The notes under the pieces were generated by a model. That model was not told the DNA's origin, ran no database searches, and saw only the letters and a program-made list of their open reading frames with translations. Shown one piece after another: positions 1 to 9,121 of a stretch of DNA of 42,454 bases (position 1 is its first letter; every line of letters starts with the position of its first letter). This DNA is from Chloroflexaceae bacterium (GTDB taxonomy: Bacteria; Chloroflexota; Chloroflexia; Chloroflexales; Chloroflexaceae). Location: NCBI GenBank assembly GCA_012031225.1, contig JAAUTZ010000023.1, positions 1 through 42,454 on the forward strand, given 5' to 3'. The translations under genes were made by a program, and so were the position numbers.

Positions 1-1654
1 CCCCCGACCGCCCCCCCGCGCCCACGCTCGGCCGGCAAGTGTCGCAGGCGATGTTCTGGAATACGCTGCTGGCTCCGCTCAAAACGATCATCGAACTGGC
101 TACCAATCTGATTATTCTGAATGTACTGACCCCGCCCGAATTTGGGATTTTGCGGCTCGTTACATCCGCCGCCGCCACACTCGGCATCTGGGTGGATTTG
201 GGCACGGATCGAGCTATGCCGCGCTTCATCCCCGAATTGCAGCAGGAGCGCGGGCGGGCGGCGGTGCGCCGTTTTATGCAGGTGATCTTTCTGCTCAAAG
301 CGGGTTTGTTGGCACTTGGCAGTAGCCTCTTTCTGCTCTTCGCGCCCCAGTTCATCGGCTTCCTGCTGACGGGCGTGCAGCAGTTGCCCGAACGCATAGA
401 CGATGCCGCCCGCACCGCCCTCGAAGCGGAAGTCTTACGCCTCGCGCCCCTGATCATCGTCACGGTACTAGCACTCGTCACGCTGGGCAGCCTCTACGAT
501 GGCTTGATGGCCTATCTCGTGAGCTACTTCCGCCAGCGGGCGTGGAACCTGATCACGATCCTAGGCGATGTGGTGCAGCCCACGCTCACGGCAATCTTGG
601 TGCTGGTGGGCTACGGCATCGGCGGCGTGCTGGTTGCGGTTGTCCTCACCCCCGTGCTGAGTGTGTCCGTAGCCAGTTGGCAGGTGATCAAGAGCCTCCG
701 CGACCCACCGCGCACGCACCCCAGCGCACCCACCGCAGCGGATGCCACCGCCGATCTTGGGGGGGGCTGGATCGGCAGCTATGGCAACGCTTTGCGATCT
801 ATACCGGCTTCTCCAATATCCTCAATCTGAGCGACTATTTCCTCAGTTGGTTGTTTGCCATCTTCCTGCTCACCAATCCGGTGCAAGTTGCGCTCTACAG
901 CGTTGGCACGGCTCTTGTGCGCCAAGCGAATGGCTTGCTCTATCGCCCGCTGGTCGGCATCCAAGTGCCGCTCTTCACGCGGGTGCGCGGCGGCGATGCC
1001 GACCTTACCACCACCTACGCCGCCGTTGGGCGGATCCTTGTGCTGATCCTTGTGCCGGGTGGGGCGGGCTTGATGCTCCTCGCCTACGATCTGATCCTTG
1101 TGCAATACCCGCAGTATCTCGGTGCAGCGTTGGTCGTTTGGCTACTCACGCCGGCACTGTTTCTAGAGACCTTCCTGAGCAGTGCCCAGATTATCCTCCA
1201 AGTGTATGAACGCTACCGCCTGCTGCTGATCTCGCGCCTGCCGACGCTGCTCGTGCTGCCCGTGATGCTGTGGGCCGCGCCACGCTACGGCCTCGTCGGG
1301 GCGGCCTTGACGGTGGGCGGCGGGCGCGTGCTGATTGGCTTAACCGCCGCGTGGCTCGCGCAGCGCGAGTTTCAGCTATCCTATTCGTGGGCATTCTTCG
1401 GGCGGGTTGCGCTGGCAACGGGCGCAATGAGTGCGGCGGTGTGGGCCCTACGCAGCCTTGCCGGATTGGGCGACACGGGCAGCAGCATCGCCGAACGCTT
1501 GCAGGCCGCCGGGGTGCTCCTCCTGATCATGCTCATCGGCGTGCTGGTGTTTGGCGTGGTGCTGCGCTTGTTGGGTGGGATCGAAGCGAGTGACCGCACA
1601 TGGCTGCGCGAGAACCGCGTGCCACTGGGCAAGTGGCTAGCGCGGGTGTTGTGA
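1..1654 (+). CDS. Polysaccharide/oligosaccharide flippase (MATE/Wzx-like), 5'-partial and frameshifted
   Basis: This is an integral membrane protein that probably moves lipid-linked polysaccharide precursors across the cytoplasmic membrane. The first visible start is GTG at 39, but the frame is open back to base 3 (reading PDRPPAPTLGRQ before it), so the true start lies outside the window. The N-terminal half, with FWNTLLAPLKTIIELATNL and many hydrophobic helices, ends early at 830. The C-terminal half, starting LWQRFAIYTGFSNILNLSDY, continues in the -1 frame to 1654. The two halves join at a run of eight G (759-766), where one more G would restore a single chain of about 540 residues, the usual size for 12-14-helix flippases. 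The break is either a homopolymer read error or a real, possibly phase-variable, frameshift. Family call is from the hydrophobic pattern and recognisable motifs. Confidence 0.75.
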
Positions 1655-1733
1655 TATACTATATTATTGGAATCTGTGTTCATTGTCATAGTTTAATATG
1701 AGGATGTTGTTCAGTGCAAAAAGGGGTATAGCG

Positions 1734-2573
1734 ATGCCATCATTCACGCAATTGACTGCTGAAGAGTTGCAAGATTTGTATACCGAACTAGATCAGCATA
1801 CCCCTGTGATGCTGTATCGTGTTGTTCTCAATCCGGATGGCACGAATATCTATCCGTATGTCAGTCGAGGTGTCGAAGAGATTTATGGGGTGACTGTGGC
1901 GCAGGTTGTCTCGAATGAGCATAACTTGACAGACTTCGTGCATCCCGATTACCAAGCCAGCTTTCAAGCAAGCATTGCCCAATCCGCCCAAACGCTGACG
2001 ACGTGGTATTGGGAAGGACGCATCGTGCGCCTAGATGGGCAGGTGCGCTGGATTCGCGGCACGTCCCGCCCGCGCCAGATAGGGGCGCAGATGGTGTGGG
2101 ATGGGGTCTTGATGGACATTACCGAGAGCGTGCGCCTGCAAGAAGCCGAACGCGAAGCCGCCGCGCAGCAGACGATCATCCGCGAGCAATCGCAGATGCT
2201 GGCCGAGCTATCTACGCCGTTGATCCCGATTAGCGCGGGCGTGCTGGTGATGCCCTTGATTGGGGCGATCTCGGATCGGCGGGCCCAGCAGGTGATGGAG
2301 ACCTTGCTCGAAGGGATTGTGCAGTATCAAGCCGAAACGGTGCTGCTCGATATTACGGGGGTCAAGACGGTAGATACGGCGGTGGCCAATGCGCTGATCC
2401 AAGTGGCCCGCGCCGTCAATCTGATCGGGGCCCATCTGGTGCTGACGGGCATTCAGCCCCGCATCGCCCAGACGCTGGTGCAGCTCGGCGTGAGCTTGGG
2501 CGATATTGTCACCTACAGCACGCTCCAAGCGGGCATCGCCAGCATCCTTGCCAAGCAAGGCGGGTTGCGCTAG
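1734..2573 (+). CDS. PAS-STAS regulator, RsbR-like
   Basis: This is a cytoplasmic signalling protein of about 279 residues. A PAS sensor domain covers roughly residues 22-132 (it ends WDGVLMDITESVRL), followed by a short coiled-coil linker (133-162) and a STAS domain (163-275). The STAS part carries signature stretches of RsbR/RsbS-type stressosome proteins: STPLIPI, LPLIGAISDRRAQQVMETLLEGI, LLDITGVKTVDTAVAN and LTGIQPRIAQTLVQLGV. In characterised RsbR proteins, threonines in these stretches are phosphorylated by RsbT; equivalent threonines are present in STPLIPI and VDTAVAN. I prefer ATG 1734 because AAAGGGG sits just upstream; an in-frame ATG at 1698 has no clear ribosome site. No RsbS, RsbT or phosphatase gene is adjacent, so its partners must be elsewhere. 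Confidence 0.88.
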   Translation: MPSFTQLTAEELQDLYTELDQHTPVMLYRVVLNPDGTNIYPYVSRGVEEIYGVTVAQVVSNEHNLTDFVHPDYQASFQASIAQSAQTLTTWYWEGRIVRLDGQVRWIRGTSRPRQIGAQMVWDGVLMDITESVRLQEAEREAAAQQTIIREQSQMLAELSTPLIPISAGVLVMPLIGAISDRRAQQVMETLLEGIVQYQAETVLLDITGVKTVDTAVANALIQVARAVNLIGAHLVLTGIQPRIAQTLVQLGVSLGDIVTYSTLQAGIASILAKQGGLR

Positions 2574-2627
2574 GGCGTAGTAAAGGTGCGGCGGCTCCAC
2601 AGCCTAGCCCGCGCCTTACTACGCCCC
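2573..2627. terminator. Bidirectional terminator between PAS-STAS gene and proB
   Basis: Arms 2573-2590 (GGGCGTAGTAAAGGTGCG) and 2610-2627 (CGCGCCTTACTACGCCCC) are complementary apart from one bulged base and one wobble. The hairpin fills the gap between two convergent genes and begins on the last base of the first gene's stop codon. There is no clear T-tract on either side. Confidence 0.6.
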
Positions 2628-2629
2628 CT

Positions 2630-3760
2630 TCACAGCAGCACCATATCATCGCGGTGGACCACCTCCGTGCCGTAATCGTAGCCCAGCACGTCGGCGATCT
2701 GCGCTGATTGTCGCCCGCGAATCAGCGTTAGCTCTGCCGCGCCGTATTGGGTCATACCGCGGGCAATCTCGCGCCCCGCGCTGCTGTAGATCCGAATCGT
2801 CTGCCCACGCCCAAATTCGCCCAGCACTGCGGTAATGCCCGCCGGTAACAGGCTTTTGCCCTGCTCCACTAATGCTCGCACTGCGCCTGCATCCACCTCT
2901 ACGCGGCTGTCCATCACCGTCTCAGCCAACAACCAACGTTTACGCGCTTCAACATGCGAGACGGCACAGCGAAAGCGCGTGCCGAACTGCTCGCCGCGCA
3001 CCACCCGCAGCAAGGCATCTGGCTCAAAGCCACTGGCAATGACCACCTCGCAGCCGGAGCGGGTGGCCAAATCGGCGGCGCGGATCTTGGTGAACATGCC
3101 GCCTGTCCCGCGATGGGTGCCACTGCCACCCGCCATCTCCCAAATCTGGGTGTCAATCTGGGCTACCTCATGCAGCAGCTGCGCGTGCGGATCGCGGCGC
3201 GGGTCAGCCGAGTACAAGCCCTGCACATCGCTGAGGATGACGAGCAGGTCAGCATCCACCAGATTGGCAACATACGCCGAGAGCGTATCGTTATCGCCCA
3301 AGCGCACATCGCTGGTGGCGACGGCATCATTCTCGTTGATGATCGGGAGCAGCCGATAGTGCAAACATTGCAACAGGGCGTTGCGGGCATTCAGGTAGCG
3401 TTGGCGATCACTCAGGTCGCCACGAGTGAGCAGTGCCTGTGCCACCTTCAACCCATAGATGTTGAAGAATTGCTCGTACATGTGCATCAGGCGGCTCTGC
3501 CCCACCGCCGCCAACATCTGCCGAAACGCCACTGCTTTGCGGTTGCGCTGCTGGCGCGGCGGGAAGTCGAGCCGCTCCCAGCCCGCCGCCACCGCCCCCG
3601 ATGAGACGAGCAAGACCTCTGCCTGCTGCTGGTGAAGCGTGGCAACTTGCCGCGCCAGATCCACCATAAACGGCTGGTTGAGCGAATCCGTACCGGCGGT
3701 CAGCACGCTTGTCCCCACCTTCACCACCAGCCGCAGCTGATCTGCTTGGTGCGTGGTCAC
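2630..3760 (-). CDS. proB: Glutamate 5-kinase with PUA domain
   Basis: The enzyme phosphorylates L-glutamate with ATP, the first step of proline synthesis, in the cytoplasm. The 376-residue length is normal for the two-domain form. The amino-acid kinase domain shows LVVKVGTSVL near the N-terminus, VLLVSSGAVAAGW, INENDAVAT, GDNDTLSAYVA and GTGGMFTKIRAA. The PUA domain occupies roughly the last 90 residues (LLPAGITAVLGEFGRGQTI, then GREIARGMTQY). It starts 6 bases after the stop of the hydrolase gene, so the three minus-strand genes here are probably co-transcribed. The usual partner proA is not next to it. The family assignment is secure. Confidence 0.96.
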   Translation of the reverse strand: MTTHQADQLRLVVKVGTSVLTAGTDSLNQPFMVDLARQVATLHQQQAEVLLVSSGAVAAGWERLDFPPRQQRNRKAVAFRQMLAAVGQSRLMHMYEQFFNIYGLKVAQALLTRGDLSDRQRYLNARNALLQCLHYRLLPIINENDAVATSDVRLGDNDTLSAYVANLVDADLLVILSDVQGLYSADPRRDPHAQLLHEVAQIDTQIWEMAGGSGTHRGTGGMFTKIRAADLATRSGCEVVIASGFEPDALLRVVRGEQFGTRFRCAVSHVEARKRWLLAETVMDSRVEVDAGAVRALVEQGKSLLPAGITAVLGEFGRGQTIRIYSSAGREIARGMTQYGAAELTLIRGRQSAQIADVLGYDYGTEVVHRDDMVLL

Positions 3761-3766
3761 GCTGGC

Positions 3767-4654
3767 TTAATCTCCCATTGGCGACACACTGGGCGGCATG
3801 TCGGGCTGCTGCAACACAGTGACAAGGAAGGCCTGTAGCTCGTGCGGATACTGCCGCGCCAAAGCAGCAATTCCGGCTCCGTGCCCGCCGTCCGTCTCCA
3901 AGAGTGGGAACAGCGATGCGGCAGCGGCGTGCAAGCGGTAGCCATGCTCAATCGGGATGGTGCGGTCATCGCGGGCGTGGGCAATCAAGATCGGCGACGT
4001 AATCTGCGGCAGCCGCTCTAGGATCGGGTAGTGGTAGCGCATCAATTGGCGCACAAACAGGTACGGGTATAACTCGGACCCGCGATCTTTCAAGCTCGTA
4101 AAGGTGTTGATCAGGATTAGCCCCGCCGGATGGGTCTGCTCGGTGAGCCACGCCGCCACGCCGCCGCCCATCGAATAGCCGACGATGACGATCTGCGTGG
4201 CAGCGATGCCGCGTGTTGCCGTGAGGTAATCCCACGCCGTCTGCACATCCGTGTACATCCCCTGCTCAGAGGGGCTGCCGCTGCTCTCGCCGTAGCCACG
4301 ATAATCAACCATCAGCAGATTCAGCCCAAGCTGATTCAGCTTGAGTGCATCCGCCAAGGCATATGACATATTGCCGCCTTTGCCATACAGGTACAGCACC
4401 GTCCCATCCGCGCCCGGCGCAGGAATGAACCATGCGTGCAGCGTCTCCCCATCCGGTGTCGTCAGCCAGAGATCATCATATGCTAAGCCCATCTGCGCGG
4501 GATCTCTACTCATCGTGCGGTCTGGGTTATAGACGAACCGAGATTGATTGATATAAACAACACTGAGGACGGTAACGTAACTGAGTGGTAGCCCAATCAG
4601 GCTTACCCGTAGCAGGCGTAGTATGCTCTGCTGAACGGTATACGGAACGGTCAT
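3767..4654 (-). CDS. Membrane-anchored alpha/beta hydrolase (BEM46/ABHD-like)
   Basis: A 295-residue serine hydrolase with an N-terminal hydrophobic segment (about residues 12-34), which probably anchors it to the membrane with the catalytic domain outside. The fold motifs are clear: an oxyanion-region turn LYLYGKGGNMS, VDYRGYGESSGSPSE, the nucleophile elbow GYSMGGG, the acidic residue in HARDDRTIP and the catalytic histidine in DGGHGAG. The substrate cannot be inferred; family members include esterases, lipases and peptidases. It lies 11 bases after the DUF2298 gene and 6 before proB, in the same direction. No functional link to proline synthesis is apparent. Confidence 0.88.
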   Translation of the reverse strand: MTVPYTVQQSILRLLRVSLIGLPLSYVTVLSVVYINQSRFVYNPDRTMSRDPAQMGLAYDDLWLTTPDGETLHAWFIPAPGADGTVLYLYGKGGNMSYALADALKLNQLGLNLLMVDYRGYGESSGSPSEQGMYTDVQTAWDYLTATRGIAATQIVIVGYSMGGGVAAWLTEQTHPAGLILINTFTSLKDRGSELYPYLFVRQLMRYHYPILERLPQITSPILIAHARDDRTIPIEHGYRLHAAAASLFPLLETDGGHGAGIAALARQYPHELQAFLVTVLQQPDMPPSVSPMGD

Positions 4655-4665
4655 TGGCTTTCCCC

Positions 4666-7422
4666 CTAACGCAGCAGTGATGGTTCGATAGTCATCCGAT
4701 AGATCGTAACTTCATCCTGCCCAAAGACAGGCTCCCCTAGCTGATCGAATTTGGCGAGGCTTTCGGGCGACATGATGCGCCGTTCCAATTCGCCGATATA
4801 GACATAGGCGACGCGGTATTTTTGCAGCAACGCCTGTGCTTGGGCCACATCCGTCGTGCTGTAGATCAGCTCCACGTCGGCTTTGCGTGGCTCCAGTTCG
4901 GCACGGGCTTGGGCATCGCCACCACGCCACTGCACCTGATGCCCCACCCACCCGATCACGGTAGGCCTGCCGGTGCTAGCCGAAATCGCCGCGAAGCCCT
5001 CGCCATTGTAGGATCCGCCCGTCGGGGAGACGGCTTCCAGCACGATGCTGCCGGGCGGCACATTGGCGCGAATCCACACGGTGGCGGCGGCTCCGGCGGG
5101 CGTGTTCTCGCGGGGCGTAGTGCCCGCTAGCCCATAGAATTGCCCATCACGAGCCAGCGTTTGCAGATTGATGAGGGGGTACACGAGGCTGCCGAGCAAC
5201 AGCACCAGCCACACCGCCAGCGTTGCATACGCCACGCGGCGTTGCCAGCGTAGGCGCGGCACAGCCAGCAGCCACCACACCGCAAACGCGGCAAGCGTGC
5301 CCCACAACAGCCAGACTTGATAGTAGAATTTGAAGATCGTATTCATGCGATTGTTGAACACATCCCGAATAAAGACGATCTCGGTGCCAAAGCAGATCGC
5401 ACTACCGAGTGCAATCACCAATGCGCTGAAGGCCAGTGCCGGGAACTGGGCCCACCGGATCGCCTGCGCGAACGCAAAGACCATTAGCCCCCCTAGCGCA
5501 AGCAAGGGGAAGTTGAGCAGCAATCCGGCGGGCAGCAGCAGCAGCGGCAGCCATGCCAGCCAATCTCCGCGCCAGTGCAGGGCGGGCGTTGCATGGGCGG
5601 CAGGGGCTGCTGCCGTCGGCTCAATCAGCAATGCACCGCCCCCCTGTGCCACCACGATGCGCCCGCCGCCTGCGCCGCCTGCGCCACTAGGTGGGCTTGG
5701 CTCTGGCTCTGCGACTAGGTCAACTAGGTGTGCCGCGTCAGGCGGTGGATGATCGGGATGATCGGCGGGATCGGCGGGGTCGGGATGATCGGCGGAGGGC
5801 GTGGGAGGCATAGCGGCAGCACCCGGTAGCAGATACAGCATGGCGAGCAACGGCAGCAAGAATAGCCCAAAGATAATCAAGAAGCTGTGCAACTCGCTGC
5901 GCCCTTGCACGACTGGCGCAAGGATTGTCGAGAGCCGCGACAAGAGCGGGATGTCGGTCAATGGAGCAGCAAAACCCACGAGCGAGCGGAAGGTGAGATG
6001 AAACGGCAAGAAGAGCAGATACTGGGCCAGCAGCACCATGCCGAGCAGTTTGCCCACTGGCAGCCACGCCACCTGCCCGATTCCGCCTGCCGCCCGCACC
6101 GCTAGCACCACCAATGCCGCCGCATAGAGCAGCAGGTAGGTTGGCAAATCCCAACTATTGATGATATACAGGCTGCCCAAGATCATGCCGGTCAGGAGTA
6201 GCTCTAACCAGCCGCTACGCCCCTGCGCGAAGGGCGGCAGGCTGCTGCGGGACACAGTGGCAAGGGCTAGCACCAGTGCCACCAGATTGAACGGCAGAGC
6301 CATGACGTGCGGGTGCATATCGCCGAGCCAGAAGCTGAAGAAGGGGAACTCGGTGATGTTGTAGCGGCGCAAGGTCGTGTCGCTGGCAGGATCGCGGAAG
6401 GCATCCCACAAGGCCCGCGACGGCCACCACCAGTTGAAATCGGCCACCCGATCCCCACGTTCGAGCGTGTCGAAGGAGCCGAAATCGCCCTCCTGCGTGC
6501 GCGCCGGATGGGGCAGCGTAATCACGTCGCCGCTATCGCGGAGAGCCTGCCCTACGGCGGATGCCAGTTGCGGTGCATCGAGGGCGACCACGCGGTAATC
6601 ACCAATGATGACCTGCAACGCGCCCGCCTGATTCGCCGCCAGCAGCACCAAGATCACGCCGAGCAGGGGCGCAAGCCGTTGCCCTAGCTGGCGCAGACGG
6701 TGGTTGCGGGCGGGTGGTGGGGCGGCAGGCATGGGTGTGGCAGGCGGAGGGGCGGGGTGGCTCAGGGCGATTAGGGTGCTGATGATCCCGGCCACACCTT
6801 GTGCAGTGAGGGCGAAGATCAGGGCCAGCGACAGGTTGTAGGCAACGGCTGGGGCTAGCCCACTCAGCACGGCCACCACGGCCATCATCATATAGCCGAA
6901 GTAGTAGTAGTTGATGCTATAGCCCGCCAGCCACGGATCGGGCGGGGGGAAGGCGTGGCTGTAGCGGATCGCATTGAAGAAGGCAAAATCCATCGGGCGT
7001 TCGGTGCCCCACGGGTGCGGCCCGACGAAGCCGAGCGTGTGCGCCCGCAGCCACGCCACGCCAATCAGGGCGATCAGGAAGATGGCCTCGCTCAACAGGA
7101 CCATGCGCCAGTGCTGCTGCACGATGCCCCGCAGCCACACCGCGAACGGGGCCGGCGCAAGCGGTACGCCCTGCATCCGCAGGAGAGCCAGCCCAACCCC
7201 GGCTACTGCTGCTACTGCGAGCAACACGAGGATCACACTGAATGAGCCAAGCCCAAACATAGCGAGCAGCCAGACCAGATAGGTGCTGCTGAGTAGCCCC
7301 ACCGCTTTACTGAACGCATATCCGCGCTCTGGGAGGCTCCGCAAAAGGAAGGTTGTCAGGGGTAGCGCGGCAATTCCGATGATCTGAATTACCAGCCACC
7401 ACGTTGCAAGTTGGAACGCCAT
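4666..7422 (-). CDS. DUF2298 (Chlor_Arch_YYY) multi-spanning membrane protein
   Basis: A very large (918-residue) polytopic membrane protein with many helices. It carries the hallmark SINYYYFGYMMMAVVAVLSGL, for which the family was named; members occur mainly in Chloroflexi and archaea. The family resembles membrane glycosyltransferases in overall architecture, but no activity is established here. Other conserved-looking stretches are FNWWWPSRALWDAFRDP, ITEFPFFSFWLGDMHPHVMALPFNL and NNRMNTIFKFYYQVWLLWG. A Pro/Asp/Gly/Ala-rich low-complexity linker at about residues 548-605 separates two membrane blocks and explains several shadow frames. The C-terminal soluble part (WIRANVPPGSIVLEAVSPTGG onward) probably faces outside. 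It is the first gene of a three-gene minus-strand run. Confidence 0.88.
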   Translation of the reverse strand: MAFQLATWWLVIQIIGIAALPLTTFLLRSLPERGYAFSKAVGLLSSTYLVWLLAMFGLGSFSVILVLLAVAAVAGVGLALLRMQGVPLAPAPFAVWLRGIVQQHWRMVLLSEAIFLIALIGVAWLRAHTLGFVGPHPWGTERPMDFAFFNAIRYSHAFPPPDPWLAGYSINYYYFGYMMMAVVAVLSGLAPAVAYNLSLALIFALTAQGVAGIISTLIALSHPAPPPATPMPAAPPPARNHRLRQLGQRLAPLLGVILVLLAANQAGALQVIIGDYRVVALDAPQLASAVGQALRDSGDVITLPHPARTQEGDFGSFDTLERGDRVADFNWWWPSRALWDAFRDPASDTTLRRYNITEFPFFSFWLGDMHPHVMALPFNLVALVLALATVSRSSLPPFAQGRSGWLELLLTGMILGSLYIINSWDLPTYLLLYAAALVVLAVRAAGGIGQVAWLPVGKLLGMVLLAQYLLFLPFHLTFRSLVGFAAPLTDIPLLSRLSTILAPVVQGRSELHSFLIIFGLFLLPLLAMLYLLPGAAAMPPTPSADHPDPADPADHPDHPPPDAAHLVDLVAEPEPSPPSGAGGAGGGRIVVAQGGGALLIEPTAAAPAAHATPALHWRGDWLAWLPLLLLPAGLLLNFPLLALGGLMVFAFAQAIRWAQFPALAFSALVIALGSAICFGTEIVFIRDVFNNRMNTIFKFYYQVWLLWGTLAAFAVWWLLAVPRLRWQRRVAYATLAVWLVLLLGSLVYPLINLQTLARDGQFYGLAGTTPRENTPAGAAATVWIRANVPPGSIVLEAVSPTGGSYNGEGFAAISASTGRPTVIGWVGHQVQWRGGDAQARAELEPRKADVELIYSTTDVAQAQALLQKYRVAYVYIGELERRIMSPESLAKFDQLGEPVFGQDEVTIYRMTIEPSLLR

Positions 7423-7527
7423 AGCGGTATTGGTGTGCTTCTTGGTTTATCTACATATATTTGATACGGTTAACAGCACGCTGTCCGATGCCCTATCAAT
7501 GAGCAGGCAAACATGCCTCTGGGATGT

Positions 7528-7536
7528 ATTGTAGCA
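7528..7536 (-). promoter_or_regulatory. Candidate extended -10 promoter for the DUF2298 operon
   Basis: On the minus strand this reads TGC-TACAAT, an extended -10 element about 105 bases upstream of the DUF2298 start. No convincing -35 is present, so support is moderate to weak. Confidence 0.35.
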
Positions 7537-7566
7537 CGGGTTGGGGGTAGCGAAATTCACGTCGTA

Positions 7567-7595
7567 TTGTCAAAATGCAACAAGTTTTGTATAAT
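7567..7595 (+). promoter_or_regulatory. Sigma-70-type promoter of first dctP gene
   Basis: TTGTCA (7567-7572) and TATAAT (7590-7595) are separated by exactly 17 bases, a near-consensus promoter. The same element with the same spacing occurs before the second dctP copy. Predicted transcription start is near 7602, giving a leader of about 57 bases. Confidence 0.85.
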
Positions 7596-7604
7596 CACAT
7601 GTGC

Positions 7605-7624
7605 AATGAGATAAATGTCTCATT
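7605..7624 (+). promoter_or_regulatory. Inverted repeat in the leader of first dctP
   Basis: AATGAGA (7605-7611) and TCTCATT (7618-7624) are perfect 7-base complements around a 6-base loop, placed just after the predicted transcription start. It could be an operator or an mRNA hairpin. The second copy keeps the pairing with altered bases. Confidence 0.5.
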
Positions 7625-7658
7625 CAGATCCCAATCGTACCGCATTGAGGAGGAACAC

Positions 7659-8849
7659 ATGGAACGACGAGAGTTTCTACGCGGCGTAGCAGCCGGTATG
7701 CTCGGAGGTACGGCCCTGTACCTCGGCGCATGTGGGGCGGCTGCCCCGCCCGCTGCCGAACCGCAAGCCCCCGCCGCCCCCGGCGGCGAAGCCCCAGCTG
7801 ATGCTGGTGAAACCGCACAGGCCCCTGCCGCCCAGACTGAAGGCGAAAACATCGAATGGCAGATGACCACGAGCTGGCCCGAATCGCTTGACACCATTCA
7901 CGGTGGGGCTATCGAGGTTGCTGCCCGTGTTGAAGCCATGACCGGCGGCAAGTTTACAATCAAAGTCAATCAAGCCGGTGAGATCGTCGGCGGGCTTGAA
8001 GTCTTGGATGCCGTCCAATCCGACACCGTCCAGACGGGCCACACGGCAAGCTACTACTACGTTGGCAAGAACGAAACCTTTGGCTTCGCAACATCAGTCC
8101 CGTTCGGCTTGAACGCCCAGCAGCAGAATGCATGGCTGTATCACGGCGGCGGCTTGGAGCTGCTCGACCCGCTCTTCGCCGAGTTTGGCGTGAAGGCCTT
8201 CCCCGCCGGCAACACCACCGCCCAAATGGGGGGCTGGTACAAGCGCGAGGTCAACACCCTCGCCGATATGCAAGGGCTGAAGTTCCGCATCCCCGGTCTT
8301 GGCGGGCGGGTGATGGAGCGCATCGGCGTGGTGACGCAAACCTTGCCGGGTGGTGAGATCTTCCTCGCACTTCAGACCGGCGCAATTGATGCCGCCGAGT
8401 GGATTGGCCCGTATGACGACCAGAAGCTCGGCCTGAACGAGGCGGCCGACTTCTACTACTATCCGGGCTGGTGGGAGCCGGGCCCCACGCTCGACTGCTA
8501 CATCAACCTCAACGAGTGGAATAGCCTCAGCACCACCTATCAGGAGATCTTCAAATCGGCCTGCTACCACGCCAACGTGGATATGATCGCCAAGTATGAT
8601 GCCCGCAACCAAGCCGCCCTGAATGAGATGATCGGCACGGGCACGCAAGTCAAGCCCTACTCGCAGGATATTCTGGCTGGCGCACAGAAGGCGGCGTTTG
8701 AACTCTATGATGAACTGGCAAGCACGGATCCGACGTTCTTCGCGCCGACCTATACCGCATGGAAGCAGTTCCGCGAAGATATTTATGGGTGGAACCTGAT
8801 CAACGAACTGAGCTTCTCCTCGTTCGTGACGAACAACCCGATTGGCTAA
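7659..8849 (+). CDS. dctP: TRAP transporter solute-binding lipoprotein, TakP-like (copy 1)
   Basis: A 396-residue substrate-binding protein of a TRAP transporter, held outside the membrane. The start at ATG 7659 follows a strong GAGGAGG site. The N-terminus has a twin-arginine motif (MERREFLRG) and a lipobox LGAC with cysteine 25, so it is probably a Tat-exported lipoprotein, followed by an Ala/Pro/Glu-rich linker. The binding domain (TSWPESLDTIHGG, GHTASYYYVGK, KFRIPGLGGRVMERIG, LPGGEIFLALQTGAIDAAEW, FYYYPGWWEPG) reads like the 2-oxoacid binder TakP of Rhodobacter, where the Glu-Trp pair equivalent to AEW here helps bind ligand and sodium. The ligand is therefore probably a 2-oxo acid such as pyruvate. 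A second copy follows; dctM and dctQ lie nearby on the other strand. Confidence 0.92.
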   Translation: MERREFLRGVAAGMLGGTALYLGACGAAAPPAAEPQAPAAPGGEAPADAGETAQAPAAQTEGENIEWQMTTSWPESLDTIHGGAIEVAARVEAMTGGKFTIKVNQAGEIVGGLEVLDAVQSDTVQTGHTASYYYVGKNETFGFATSVPFGLNAQQQNAWLYHGGGLELLDPLFAEFGVKAFPAGNTTAQMGGWYKREVNTLADMQGLKFRIPGLGGRVMERIGVVTQTLPGGEIFLALQTGAIDAAEWIGPYDDQKLGLNEAADFYYYPGWWEPGPTLDCYINLNEWNSLSTTYQEIFKSACYHANVDMIAKYDARNQAALNEMIGTGTQVKPYSQDILAGAQKAAFELYDELASTDPTFFAPTYTAWKQFREDIYGWNLINELSFSSFVTNNPIG

Positions 8850-8890
8850 CCCGTGCGACTAGCGCGGCTATCCCGCGACAGAGCGGAACG

Positions 8891-8919
8891 AGCGGCATCG
8901 GAGTGATTCCGATGCCGCT
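8891..8919 (+). terminator. Terminator after first dctP
   Basis: AGCGGCATCGGA and TCCGATGCCGCT form a perfect 12-bp stem around a 5-base loop. It is followed by only TTTGG, so the T-tract is weak. The same hairpin recurs after the second dctP. Confidence 0.75.
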
Positions 8920-9040
8920 TTGGATTGGCGGTAGCACTGAGCGGGCGATGTTGTTCCGCAAGGCACATTGTTTTGTTAAGGTAAAATAGTATATTTTCTG
9001 TTGTGTAGTACGGCTTAGAAACAGTAAAACTCGCGCAGCA

Positions 9041-9069
9041 TTGTCAAATTACACCAAGTTTTGTATAAT
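9041..9069 (+). promoter_or_regulatory. Sigma-70-type promoter of second dctP gene
   Basis: TTGTCA (9041-9046) and TATAAT (9064-9069) are spaced by 17 bases. The AAGTTTTG before the -10 matches the first copy, so the promoter was duplicated with the gene. Confidence 0.85.
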
Positions 9070-9078
9070 CATACTTGT

Positions 9079-9098
9079 AGTGAGGCTTGTGTCTCATT
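9079..9098 (+). promoter_or_regulatory. Inverted repeat in the leader of second dctP
   Basis: AGTGAG (9079-9084) can pair with CTCATT (9093-9098), with one G-U pair and an 8-base loop. It sits where the perfect inverted repeat of the first copy lies. The loop differs but the pairing is kept. Confidence 0.4.
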
Positions 9099-9121
9099 CA
9101 GATTTTATTGAGGAGGAATAC

